64,000 bases of DNA from Anaerolineaceae bacterium (GTDB lineage Bacteria > Chloroflexota > Anaerolineae > Aggregatilineales > Phototrophicaceae), in the NCBI GenBank assembly GCA_016124855.1, contig WGMX01000004.1, positions 1-64,000 on the forward strand. The letters run 5' to 3'. The translations under genes were made by a program, and so were the position numbers. The notes beneath the pieces were generated by a model that worked only from the letters and a program-made list of their open reading frames with translations, did not search any database and had not been told where the DNA came from. Shown here one piece after another: positions 36,150 through 44,899 of this stretch; position 1 is the stretch's first letter; the number at the start of each line of letters is the position of its first letter.

Positions 36150-36177
36150 CTGACAACTTGTTCGAAATCGGTATACT
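36150..36177 (+). promoter_or_regulatory. Promoter of the peptide importer genes
   Basis: CTGACA (36150-36155) and TATACT (36172-36177) have a 16-bp spacer, the same spacing and -10 sequence as the promoter at 31981-32008. It would allow separate transcription of the importer. Confidence 0.5.
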
Positions 36178-36293
36178 CTGTGGTCATTCACCGATGACAG
36201 TTTGCAAAGGGAAAGGATCGATTATTGGCGAGATTAAACCACCACATCGTCCCGATTAATGGATATGTCATTGTTTTATGAAAGGGAAGGGTT

Positions 36294-37889
36294 ATGCAAT
36301 CCAAGAGAAAACTCTCGCTTGTCTTAGTGGTTCTACTGCTCACTATGCTGCTTTCGACTGTGTTTGGAGTCGCTGCACAGGACAACAGCAATAAAGGTGG
36401 TCGTCTGGTCGTGGCAGATGCCCAGTCGAATACCTCGCTTGATCCGTTTGTGACGGCGTGGCACAGTTGGCCGCATTATGCCATATTTTCGACACTATTT
36501 ACCCGCGCTCCTGACCTGAGTTATATTGGCTTTTTGGCGGATACATGGGAAATCGCAGAAGATGGCAAGACTTTGACCATCCATCTGATTAAGAATGCGA
36601 CCTTCACCGATGGAACACCGGTTGATGCCAAGGCGATTAAATACAATCTGGACAAGTACGCCAATAAGGACACCGGCGCGGCACAGGGCGCGGACTTGAT
36701 CGACCTGTTGACCAGCACCGATGTGGTGGATGACTATACCGTCAAGCTGAATTTGGCCACATCGTATGCGCCGTTGTTTTACACCCTTTCAGGTTTGGAG
36801 ATTGTTTCGCCGACAGCCTACGAAAAAGAAGGCAAGGAAAACTTCGGTTTGAATCCGGTGGGCGCTGGCCCCTTCAAGCTGAAGGAATTGAACACCAATA
36901 ACTACATTCTGTTGGAAAAGAATCCTGACTTCAAATGGGCACCTAAGGGATTAACCAAGAACGCCGGTCCGGTGCTGCTGGACGAAATGCAGATTTTGTT
37001 CTTGAGCGAAGATCAGACCATACTTTCGGCGTTGGAGACTGGCGAAGTGACGGTCGCCGGTATTCCTACCCAGAACTTGGCTGATGTCGAAGCCAACGCT
37101 GATATTACGGTCGATAAGGCCAAGTTGAATGAAATCCGTTATGTCGGTTTCAATACATCGAAAGCGCCTTGGGACAACCAGAAACTCCGTCAGGCGTTTG
37201 CTTATGCGACTGATCGCGACGAAGTGAATGCATCGGGCTACGACGGCTTGGCTGAACCGCTGTACCAACCGCTGCCTCCCACCATTTGGGGACACAACCC
37301 TGAACTGGATGCCAACTCGTATCATTATGACCCTGAAAAGGCCAAGGCGATGTTGGACGAACTGGGTTATAAGGACGTGGATGGAGATGGTCTGCGTGAA
37401 ACCCCTGATGGCAAGCCGTGGGATGTTCCGCTGGCTTTCGGTAACTCGGATGAATTTACACGCCTTGCGGAAATTCTGGATGCCGAGTGGCGCGATGTGG
37501 GTATTCCGACCAAGCTAAACCCGATGGAACGCGGTGACTTAATCACCCTGACGACCACTGCCAAGCATGACTTGTTCTTGCTGAACTACGGCTATTCTGA
37601 TCCTAGCATTTTGACCTACTTCTTCCATCCGTCACGCAAGGGTGGCAGCAACCGTGCTTGGTTCTCGACCGATGATTTGACGGCGCTGCTGGAAAAAGCG
37701 GATACCGATCTGAATCAGGAAACTCGGTACAAGACGATTACCGAACTCAGCCAATATATCATTGATCAATCGCCTTGGATTTTCCTTGTTGATCCGCCCG
37801 CTTTGACCGGTGTTCGCAAAGAACTTCATGACTGGGTGATTACCCCTGACTTGGCCTTCCAATATTGGGATGCCTACTTCGATAAGTAA
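36294..37889 (+). CDS. Peptide ABC transporter substrate-binding protein
   Basis: This 531-residue protein has a signal peptide (MQSKRKLSLVLVVLLLTMLLSTVFGVAAQD) and the family 5 solute-binding fold of DppA/OppA: LVVADAQSNTSLDPF, ADTWEIAEDGKTLTIHLIKNATFTDGTPVDAKAIKYNLDK, VGAGPFKLKEL and the C-terminal YKTITELSQYIIDQSPWIFLV. The cleavage region lacks a lipobox Cys, so it is released or held by other means. AAGGGAAGGG precedes the ATG. The ligand is likely an oligopeptide. A palindrome lies between it and the first permease gene. Confidence 0.92.
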   Translation: MQSKRKLSLVLVVLLLTMLLSTVFGVAAQDNSNKGGRLVVADAQSNTSLDPFVTAWHSWPHYAIFSTLFTRAPDLSYIGFLADTWEIAEDGKTLTIHLIKNATFTDGTPVDAKAIKYNLDKYANKDTGAAQGADLIDLLTSTDVVDDYTVKLNLATSYAPLFYTLSGLEIVSPTAYEKEGKENFGLNPVGAGPFKLKELNTNNYILLEKNPDFKWAPKGLTKNAGPVLLDEMQILFLSEDQTILSALETGEVTVAGIPTQNLADVEANADITVDKAKLNEIRYVGFNTSKAPWDNQKLRQAFAYATDRDEVNASGYDGLAEPLYQPLPPTIWGHNPELDANSYHYDPEKAKAMLDELGYKDVDGDGLRETPDGKPWDVPLAFGNSDEFTRLAEILDAEWRDVGIPTKLNPMERGDLITLTTTAKHDLFLLNYGYSDPSILTYFFHPSRKGGSNRAWFSTDDLTALLEKADTDLNQETRYKTITELSQYIIDQSPWIFLVDPPALTGVRKELHDWVITPDLAFQYWDAYFDK

Positions 37890-37905
37890 CGGGACGCTGA
37901 ACATA

Positions 37906-37934
37906 GTAGGGGAAAGGCACGTCTTTTCCCCTAC
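37906..37934. repeat. Short palindromic repeat (GTAGGGG family)
   Basis: GTAGGGGAAA and TTTCCCCTAC form perfect 10-bp arms with a 9-base centre. Located between the binding protein and permease genes, it could adjust their relative expression by stopping or protecting the transcript, as palindromes do in other binding-protein operons. Confidence 0.65.
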
Positions 37935-37981
37935 ATCAACGCACACATTGTAAATAAATCGCTTGCAAATCGGATAGATGA

Positions 37982-38905
37982 ATGGGTAAATATATTCTCC
38001 GGCGGACACTCATCGCTTTAGGACTGGTACTGGTGATTTCGGTACTGGTTTTTGTGATGCTGCGGGTTGCCCTTCCCGGAGACCCTGCGGTGCTTCTGGC
38101 AGGAGATCGTGCTTCGCCGGAACTTATCGAACAGATTCGCAAAAACTTGGGTTTGGACCGACCCGTGTTTGAGCAGTTAGCCATCTATTTGCGGAACGCT
38201 ATCCAAGGGGATTTGGGGCGTTCTATTCAATTTGGAGAACCGGTTTTCGGTGTCATCGTCAAAGCGTTTCCGTTCACGATTACGCTGACCTTTTTGAGCG
38301 TGACGGTCGGCACACTCATCGGTTTAGGTGTGGGTATCTTGACCGCCGTTAAGCGCGGGACGTGGATTGATAGTGTTAGCATTGTCGTCGTGGTCTTTTT
38401 CTACTCGATTCCCAGCTTCTGGCTCGGTTTGGTGTTGATATTGATCTTCGCGGTTGGCTTACGTGTCCTGCCGGTACAGGGATCGTCAACATGGCAGCAT
38501 TTCGTCTTACCGGTGACGACACTTTCAGTCGGGCAATCGGCGCTCATTGCCCGCTTAACCCGTACCAATATGATCGAAACGTTAGGCGCGGCGTTCATTC
38601 AAACGGCACGTTCCAAAGGATTATCCGAGCGCAGCGTCGTGTTCCGTCATGCGCTCAAAAACACGCTGATTCCGATTGTCACGATAGTGGGTTTATCTAT
38701 CGGCGGCTTATTGGGTGGCGCGGTTATCACCGAGAATATTTTTGGTTTGCCGGGTGTCGGGCGCGTGGCGATTGACGCGATTGCAGCGCGCGATTACCCC
38801 ATGATACAAGGCACGGTACTGCTGGTGGCGGTATCATTTGTGTTCGTCAACTTAATTACCGACATCATTTACGTGTATGTCGATCCGCGAATTCGCTATG
38901 ACTAA
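37982..38905 (+). CDS. Peptide ABC transporter permease, DppB type
   Basis: This 307-residue protein starts MGKYILRRTLIALGLVLVISVLVF and has six membrane helices with the DppB/OppB N-terminal LPGDPAVLLAGDRASPELIEQIRKNLGLDRPVFEQ segment and the EAA loop TARSKGLSERSVVFRHALKNTLIPI. It forms the channel with the next gene, which overlaps its end by 8 bp. The N-terminal and EAA motifs are intact. Confidence 0.93.
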   Translation: MGKYILRRTLIALGLVLVISVLVFVMLRVALPGDPAVLLAGDRASPELIEQIRKNLGLDRPVFEQLAIYLRNAIQGDLGRSIQFGEPVFGVIVKAFPFTITLTFLSVTVGTLIGLGVGILTAVKRGTWIDSVSIVVVVFFYSIPSFWLGLVLILIFAVGLRVLPVQGSSTWQHFVLPVTTLSVGQSALIARLTRTNMIETLGAAFIQTARSKGLSERSVVFRHALKNTLIPIVTIVGLSIGGLLGGAVITENIFGLPGVGRVAIDAIAARDYPMIQGTVLLVAVSFVFVNLITDIIYVYVDPRIRYD

Positions 38906-39833
38906 CTCCAACAACAATATGCTCGACAAAGCCGAGATTTCCTTACCCGGCAACGTTACCTCATTAGCTGAGGCGACTTTGTTCAAGCGTGATACGCCGT
39001 ATACACGCACGGTTAAGGAATTCATGCGGCATCATGTGGCAATAGGGGCGTTGGTGGTTATCGCGATCATTGTCTTGGCGGCAATTTTCGCCCCTCACTT
39101 GACAACTTATGATCCGATTGGGCGTAATTCAAAAGATCGTTTGCATGAACCGTCCGCCGAATATCTCTTCGGAACGGACTCGTTAGGACGCGATGTTTTT
39201 ACACGCATTCTTTATGGTGGGCAGATTTCATTACAGGTTGGCTTTTTCTCGATCATTCTGGCGGCGGTTATCGGAATTCCGCTCGGTCTGATTGCGGGCT
39301 TTTTCGGCGGCAAGGTCGATAATCTGATCATGCGAGTCATGGATTTGATTCTGGCTTTTCCCGGGCTCATTTTGATTATCTGGCTGGTAGGTTTACTCGG
39401 CTCCAACATCCTGAACGTTATTATTGCGATTGCGCTGTTTTCGACGCCGACTTATGCACGGCTGACGCGCGGGCAAACGCTCTCCTTATTTCAACGGGAT
39501 TATGTGCTGGCGGCACGCTGTATTGGCGCGCTGCCCAAGCGGATAATGTTCGTTCACATTTTGCCCAATATCCTCGGTTCGTTGATTGTGATTACGACTC
39601 TCGGCGTTTCGGATGCGATTATCACTGGCGCGAGTTTGAGTTTCCTCGGTCTGGGTGTGCGGCCTCCGACACCGGAATGGGGCGCGATGCTCTCGGACGG
39701 ACGCGCTTATCTGCGTAATGCGTGGTGGATTGCTTTCTTCCCCGGTATGACGATTACCTTATTGGTACTGGCGTTAAATACGGTCGGTGATGCTTTCCGT
39801 GATGCTTTTGATCCCAACACCTTGTCAAAATAA
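38898..39833 (+). CDS. Peptide ABC transporter permease, DppC type
   Basis: This 311-residue protein carries the DppC signature HVAIGALVVIAIIVLAAIFAPHLTTYDP, FGTDSLGRDVFTRILYGGQ and the EAA loop RDYVLAARCIGALPKRIMFVHILPN, with six helices. The ATG at 38898 overlaps the DppB stop codon region (8 bp), so translation is likely coupled; the longer frame starts inside DppB. No DppD/DppF ATPase genes follow: the next sequence is a dispersed repeat and a convergent gene. Confidence 0.93.
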   Translation: MTNSNNNMLDKAEISLPGNVTSLAEATLFKRDTPYTRTVKEFMRHHVAIGALVVIAIIVLAAIFAPHLTTYDPIGRNSKDRLHEPSAEYLFGTDSLGRDVFTRILYGGQISLQVGFFSIILAAVIGIPLGLIAGFFGGKVDNLIMRVMDLILAFPGLILIIWLVGLLGSNILNVIIAIALFSTPTYARLTRGQTLSLFQRDYVLAARCIGALPKRIMFVHILPNILGSLIVITTLGVSDAIITGASLSFLGLGVRPPTPEWGAMLSDGRAYLRNAWWIAFFPGMTITLLVLALNTVGDAFRDAFDPNTLSK

Positions 39834-39848
39834 AACCGAAATGTTGTA

Positions 39849-40030
39849 AATGTTGCAGTTGTTACTGCATATTTTGCATATTTCGCATATTTCCCGCTGA
39901 AATGGCAGGCGGATGGGAGGGAGCAAGGCGCTGAATTGTCATTTTGTATCGGCGGGCGGTTCGCTCACCGGCGCTGAAATGACACTTTTGCGGTGGATGG
40001 CTCGGCTAATGCCACCGCTGATTCGGAAGT
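39849..40030 (-). repeat. Dispersed repeat, copy 3 (partial)
   Basis: TGTTGCAGTTGTTACTGCA at its left end, then CGCTGAAATGGCAGGCGGAT and GAGGGAGCAAGGCGCTGAAT, match copy 2 (12688-12870) in the same orientation. Only about 180 bp are present. It lies immediately after the permease gene where ATPase genes would be expected. Confidence 0.7.
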
Positions 40031-40043
40031 GCATGTCGCTCCA

Positions 40044-40511
40044 TTACCCAACCCAAGCTTTCCACTCGTCGGAGTAGGGTTTTTCCAGCGCTTTCAGGTA
40101 AATGCTGGCTTTGGCGTACAAGATCAGGATTGCCTCGCGATATCTCTGGAATTGTACGTAAGGAGAAGGGGTATACCCATGCCCCCGGTCAATCTGCTTG
40201 GTATGAACATCCTCTTCCGATAATCCGCTCAATGCCTCAAGCAGTTGTGCATCCAGCTTTTTGTACCAGACTTTGAGACTTGCCAGGTTGTTGGGCGTTT
40301 CTGGATTCGAATCGCGATACGCCCAATCTTGCCTGAAAGTCTTAAAAGAATGGGTGTAAACCTGCTGGATTTGATCCATTTCCTCGCATAATTCGCCTAG
40401 AGTTGGATTATTTCCGGGCAATTTGTATGCCAATTCTCCATCAGAGAGCATGTCCATGAGTTGGTCACGCAGGTATTGACTTCCCGGAAGCTCTTCAATA
40501 ATGCTGTTCAT
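40044..40511 (-). CDS. DinB-family protein
   Basis: This 155-residue helical protein (QYLRDQLMDMLSDGELAYKLPGNNPTLGELCEEMDQIQQVYTHSFKTF) fits the DinB/YfiT-like four-helix putative metalloenzyme fold. Some members are bacillithiol- or mycothiol-linked transferases, most are uncharacterised. The characteristic three-His metal site is not clear here: only scattered His are present. It starts at the ATG at 40511, has no signal peptide, and stands alone between the repeat and the efflux operon. Confidence 0.65.
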   Translation of the reverse strand: MNSIIEELPGSQYLRDQLMDMLSDGELAYKLPGNNPTLGELCEEMDQIQQVYTHSFKTFRQDWAYRDSNPETPNNLASLKVWYKKLDAQLLEALSGLSEEDVHTKQIDRGHGYTPSPYVQFQRYREAILILYAKASIYLKALEKPYSDEWKAWVG

Positions 40512-40628
40512 AGCTATCCCCTCAAAGGTGTGTGGTGCTACCGGTGTTCAACATAAATACTATTTTAGCACAAAAGTTTTCGATTATGGTTCGAGTTTAC
40601 AAACATTTGAGGGTAATAAGATTGATCG

Positions 40629-40649
40629 GAAGGCTCTTAGAGCCTTCCT
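40629..40649. repeat. Short palindromic repeat downstream of the efflux operon
   Basis: GGAAGGCTC and GAGCCTTCC (9-bp perfect arms, TTA loop) lie 35 bp after the stop of the minus-strand efflux operon and may act as its 3' hairpin. Confidence 0.6.
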
Positions 40650-40683
40650 TACATTAATGGCACTTTTAAAGTAGATATGGGAC

Positions 40684-41949
40684 TTAATCCGCTTTGAGGG
40701 CGAGGACAGTGGTCATGCGGGCGGCACGGAGGGCGGGATAAGTTCCGGCAGCGATGCCGATACAGGTTGCCAGCAGCACCGCGAAGAGGGCTAACTCATT
40801 TGGAATAGCGATGAGGCCGCTGCCTGTTTGTGAGATATCGACCGATAAGAAGGTGAACGACGAATTGCTCATGACTTGGTTGGCGATGGTTTGCAGGCCA
40901 TAGGAAATGGCGAGTCCAGTTGCCCCTCCGAGTAAGCCGACCATACCCGCTTCTGTCAAAAACACGGTCATGATCGCTCTATCGGTAGCGCCGATGGCTT
41001 TCATCAAGCCGATTTCGTGGGTGCGTTCGAGGATTGCCATTGTCATGGTGTTGGCAACACCGAAGGCGGCGATCAACATGGCGACACCACCAACCGCGCC
41101 CAAGATCACCCGCAGTGTGCCGAAGAAGCTGTTGAGTTCGGAGAGTGATGAGCCTGCGCCGGTGGCATTGTAGCCCAAAGCCGTGATGGCATCGGTGACT
41201 TCGGCGGCAGTTTCACGGCTGGAAGCGACCACGATGATTCGGTTGAAGGTCATGGTGCTGGTGTCGATGGAATTACCGGTCATCTTCTCACTGAGTTGAA
41301 TAACCGTTTGCATCGGTAGGTAAAGGGCCGAGTCTTGTGACGTGCCGGTGTTGAGAATGGCATTTATCGTCAGCGGAACTTTGCGGTAATTGCTGCTGCC
41401 CTGCGTATATAAGCGCACATCGATGGAAGTAGTCGCCAAATCAACGGTGGTTGATTGAAACGTTTCGGCACTGCGGTCCACAAAACTAGAGGCGACTGAA
41501 CCGCCGACAATGGCAGCATAAGGATCGTTATTATCAAGACTGAGCGAACCGGAGGCGGCTGTCACACCAAGATAGGGAACTGTGCCGGGATAGATCCCGT
41601 AAATTTGGGCCGAACCGCGCAAATCACCGGCGCGAATTTCTACGAATCCGCTTAACGACAGTTCGGGGATGACCGCCGCGACATTCGGAATAGCCGCCAG
41701 TTCTTCGACGGCATCCATATCGAGTGTCGGAGAAGTGCTGTCGCGGCGGAAGCTGCTGGCAAGCGTGATTTGAGTAATCGAGGCGCTGTTGCCAATGCTC
41801 GATTCGGCGGCAGTTTGTAGGCCAATCGTCAGTGCGATGAGCAGCACGACGGCAGCCGTGCCGATCATCACACCTCCGGCTGTCATCATCAACCGGGAAC
41901 GTGCACGCAGCAGATTGTGAATGCTGAGGTTTGCCAGTTCGTATAGCAT
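40684..41949 (-). CDS. MacB/FtsX-type ABC transporter permease
   Basis: This 421-residue protein has one N-terminal helix (about 20-42), a ~220-residue extracytoplasmic MacB_PCD-like domain and three C-terminal helices (about 270-410), as in MacB and LolC/E permeases. The FtsX region reads TMTMAILERTHEIGLMKAIGATDRAIM. This class transduces conformational force to the outside rather than forming a classical channel. It is the last of four co-directed genes, 4 bp after the CARDB protein gene; the ATPase two genes upstream is its partner. Confidence 0.9.
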   Translation of the reverse strand: MLYELANLSIHNLLRARSRLMMTAGGVMIGTAAVVLLIALTIGLQTAAESSIGNSASITQITLASSFRRDSTSPTLDMDAVEELAAIPNVAAVIPELSLSGFVEIRAGDLRGSAQIYGIYPGTVPYLGVTAASGSLSLDNNDPYAAIVGGSVASSFVDRSAETFQSTTVDLATTSIDVRLYTQGSSNYRKVPLTINAILNTGTSQDSALYLPMQTVIQLSEKMTGNSIDTSTMTFNRIIVVASSRETAAEVTDAITALGYNATGAGSSLSELNSFFGTLRVILGAVGGVAMLIAAFGVANTMTMAILERTHEIGLMKAIGATDRAIMTVFLTEAGMVGLLGGATGLAISYGLQTIANQVMSNSSFTFLSVDISQTGSGLIAIPNELALFAVLLATCIGIAAGTYPALRAARMTTVLALKAD

Positions 41950-41953
41950 GGCT

Positions 41954-44152
41954 TTACCCTCCGATACCGAGGAAGCCCAGCAGCAAGCGGCCTAACTCAT
42001 TTTGCGATGACTGTGCTTGGTTCGGCGGCGTGAACTGTGGTCGGGCTGCGGTTTGTGCCGCTTCGCTAACCGTGCCGGAATAGGTCTGGGTGACGGTTTG
42101 CGCCCGGTTCATATCGTCGGTGTAGTTGACTGCGATGGTGAGCGTATAGTCGCCTGTCGCGTCGGGCGTGAAGGTCACGGTCTTGGTGACATCATCACTG
42201 GCAGACAGTGGATCGAGCGTGATGTCTGCTCCGGTTGTGATGGTGGCATTTTCAGCCGTGACTGTCATGTTGGTCAGGTTGACCTGCGAACTGCCGATAT
42301 TGGCGACTTTGAGTGAGAGGGTAGCCTCAGTTTTGGCCGTCAGCGGATCATCCAACGTTTTGGTTGAGGTGATACGAATGCTGGCGGGAACGACGACAAA
42401 TAAGGTCGCGTCTAAGGTTTGCTGTTTGGTGGTGCCATCAGCGAGTTGATATTGCAATGTGATGGGCAAATCGTGAATGCCGCTGGAAAGGTCGCTGTTG
42501 ACGATGAAATCCTGCTTGACGGCTGCTTGTTCACCCGCTGTTAAGCTGCCGACCAATACGGTTCCACCGCTGCCGTAAATCGAGAATGAATCGCTGTTGA
42601 TGGTCGTGGTGCTAGCCGTTTGTGTGCTGCTAGCAGTGGTGGTGCTGGACGAACTCGAAGTGCTGGATGATGATGTTACCGTGCCGAACGTCACCAGCAG
42701 AGTCGAGACATCAACCGTACCCGCGTTCTGGAGGGTCATGTTGAAGGTGAACTGCTGGTCAGGTTGCAGCATTTGATTGTCCCCAACACTGTAAGATTGC
42801 AGCAAGATCAAGGGGGCAGCCTCGACCACATCTTCGACATCAACTGAAATGCTGGCGGTGGTTTGCTTGGCGGTATCGTCCTGCAAGTAGCTTATGTTGA
42901 AAGCTTGAGCTTGTGTGCCGGATTTGGCATCGCTAGCGACGACTAAGGACATGGTTAGTGGGACAGATGCACCGGCGGTGACATCACCGAGCGCGAAGGC
43001 GTTACCATTCGAACCAGCAATCAAAACGCCGCTGCTTGCATCCAACTGCACCAAGACCTGTGAAGCGGTTTGTGTTCCGGTATTCTTGAAGAGCGCTTGC
43101 ACCGTCACCGTATCACCGGGAGCAGCCGTTTGGGGTGTGACCAGATAACTATCCAGCACAAGCTGCGATTCGCCTTTGTTCTTGGCGGCGACGGCAACGC
43201 TTAAGGTGGCATTGTCGGTATAAGTTTGACCGCTGAAATCACGCGAGGTCATGACGATGGCGATGCTCTGCGGGCCTTCGGCAGCATCAGATGGCGCAGT
43301 GGCAGCGAGAGTCAGTGTTACCGCGCCAGATGCAGGAATATCGGGCAGGGTGATGCTGGCTTGCCCGTTGGCAGGTGTGAATTTGGTGTCACCCAATGAC
43401 ACGACCACGCCTTCGGCAGTACGGCTGCCGACATTGACGACTGAGAAGGTGAGTTGGGTGGTATCACCGGGATATATCGTCGCCGGATTAGCGCTGAAAT
43501 TGCTGACCACCAAACTCGGCTGACCGGGAACGGTCGTGGATGTCGGCGCAGCGGTGGCAGCGACGGCTGCGGCATTGACGGTCAATGTCACCGGTGAGTT
43601 AGCTGTGCCGTAAGTCGAGTCACTGACTTCAACGGTGTAGACGCCTGCTGGTAAATTGGCTGGCAGGGCAGCGGTTAAAGCACCCGTATTGACATAAGTG
43701 GTGGTTAGGAAACCGTATCCGATTAGGCGCACGATGGTGCTCTTGCTGAAGTTCGCGCCTAAAATCGAGAGGCTGCCGCTTTGTCCGGCGGTGATAGCTG
43801 AAGGCTCACTTTGTGTGACGACAAGCTGTGGAATAGCTGTCGGAACAGTTGTGGGTTCAGTGGTTGGCGCTTGAGTCTGATCAATTCCTGCCGCGACAAC
43901 CATGTCTGTTGGTGCCATCGTCGGCGCGGCGGTTGGTATCTGCGTCGGCACTTCAGTGGGTATTGCTGTTGGCAATTCGGTCGATACTTCGGTCGGCAGC
44001 GGTGTTGGTGAGGCTTCCTGTGTCGGTACGTCGGTGGGTGTATCGGTGGCTGTACCCGTATCTTGGGCGGCAATAGTGCTGACCACGAACACACTCATGG
44101 TTAAGACAAGCCCGATGATAAAGAGCAGTTTGAAGTTGATTTTAGGCCACAT
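41954..44152 (-). CDS. Secreted CARDB-like repeat protein of the efflux operon
   Basis: This 732-residue protein has a signal peptide or anchor ([31 protein letters not shown]), a Thr/Pro-rich spacer (DTPTDVPTQEASPTPLPTEV), an IPT/TIG-like strand region (TAGQSGSLSILGANFSKSTI) and several beta-sandwich CARDB-like modules, each with an NxGxxxA pattern (VNVGSRTAEGVVV, KNTGTQTASQVLV, QNAGTVDVSTLLV, ANIGSSQVNLTNM). It stands where a MacA-type adapter gene is usual. The ATG at 44152 overlaps the ATPase gene by 11 bp; a longer start at 44176 is also possible. Confidence 0.8.
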   Translation of the reverse strand: MWPKINFKLLFIIGLVLTMSVFVVSTIAAQDTGTATDTPTDVPTQEASPTPLPTEVSTELPTAIPTEVPTQIPTAAPTMAPTDMVVAAGIDQTQAPTTEPTTVPTAIPQLVVTQSEPSAITAGQSGSLSILGANFSKSTIVRLIGYGFLTTTYVNTGALTAALPANLPAGVYTVEVSDSTYGTANSPVTLTVNAAAVAATAAPTSTTVPGQPSLVVSNFSANPATIYPGDTTQLTFSVVNVGSRTAEGVVVSLGDTKFTPANGQASITLPDIPASGAVTLTLAATAPSDAAEGPQSIAIVMTSRDFSGQTYTDNATLSVAVAAKNKGESQLVLDSYLVTPQTAAPGDTVTVQALFKNTGTQTASQVLVQLDASSGVLIAGSNGNAFALGDVTAGASVPLTMSLVVASDAKSGTQAQAFNISYLQDDTAKQTTASISVDVEDVVEAAPLILLQSYSVGDNQMLQPDQQFTFNMTLQNAGTVDVSTLLVTFGTVTSSSSTSSSSSTTTASSTQTASTTTINSDSFSIYGSGGTVLVGSLTAGEQAAVKQDFIVNSDLSSGIHDLPITLQYQLADGTTKQQTLDATLFVVVPASIRITSTKTLDDPLTAKTEATLSLKVANIGSSQVNLTNMTVTAENATITTGADITLDPLSASDDVTKTVTFTPDATGDYTLTIAVNYTDDMNRAQTVTQTYSGTVSEAAQTAARPQFTPPNQAQSSQNELGRLLLGFLGIGG

Positions 44153-44897
44153 GGCTTTGCGGTTCCTTTCGTTCATGTGTCAGATAGTCATCGGCAATGT
44201 GACCATCTTTGAAATGCACCATACGGTCGGCATAATTGGCAATGCCCGGATCGTGGGTGACGACGACAACCGTCTTGCCGAGTTTATTGGAGAGTGTTCG
44301 GAGTAATTGGAGTACGCCCTGACCGGTTTTGCTGTCGAGCGCACCAGTGGGTTCGTCACACATCAGGATGGGCGGCTCGTTGAACAGGGCGCGGGCAATC
44401 GCCACACGCTGCTGCTGCCCACCGGACAACTGTGACGGTCGATGATCGGCGCGGTTCGCCATGCCCAAGGCCGCGAGCAGTTTGATCGCCCGCTGGCTGC
44501 GTTGTTCACGCGGGATGCCGCGAAAGACTCCCGGCAGTCCGACGTTTTCAAGCGCGGTCAAGGTCGGGACCAGATGAAAAGCCTGAAAGACAAAACCGAC
44601 CATTTGGCTGCGAAAGGCCGCCAGTGCATCGCTGCTGAGTGTGCTGATGGCGTAACCGGCTACACGAATGTCACCGGATGTCGGTCGGTCTAATCCACCG
44701 AGCAGATAGAGAAGGGTGCTTTTACCAGAACCGCTCGGTCCCATGATGCCCACGAACTGCCCCGCCGGAATTTCCAGATCAACCGATTTGAGAATAGGCA
44801 GTCGTTCAGTGCCAACATTAAAAGTCTTGACGAGTTGACGGGCGGTAATCATGGTCGGCTGCATATCGATAATTCCTTGTTTCTGTTGACTGTTCAT
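44142..44897 (-). CDS. MacB/LolD-type ABC ATPase
   Basis: This 251-residue ATPase has Walker [11 protein letters not shown]-loop [21 protein letters not shown], signature [15 protein letters not shown], Walker [12 protein letters not shown] and H-loop VTHDPG. The sequence is typical of the MacB/LolD/FtsE family. It pairs with the FtsX-type permease at 40684. Its start lies 2 bp downstream of the Yip1 gene stop, and its end overlaps the CARDB gene, showing one operon. The first 15 residues are variable, and an internal ATG at MQPTMITAR could be used. Confidence 0.93.
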   Translation of the reverse strand: MNSQQKQGIIDMQPTMITARQLVKTFNVGTERLPILKSVDLEIPAGQFVGIMGPSGSGKSTLLYLLGGLDRPTSGDIRVAGYAISTLSSDALAAFRSQMVGFVFQAFHLVPTLTALENVGLPGVFRGIPREQRSQRAIKLLAALGMANRADHRPSQLSGGQQQRVAIARALFNEPPILMCDEPTGALDSKTGQGVLQLLRTLSNKLGKTVVVVTHDPGIANYADRMVHFKDGHIADDYLTHERKEPQSHVA

Positions 44898-44899
44898 TA

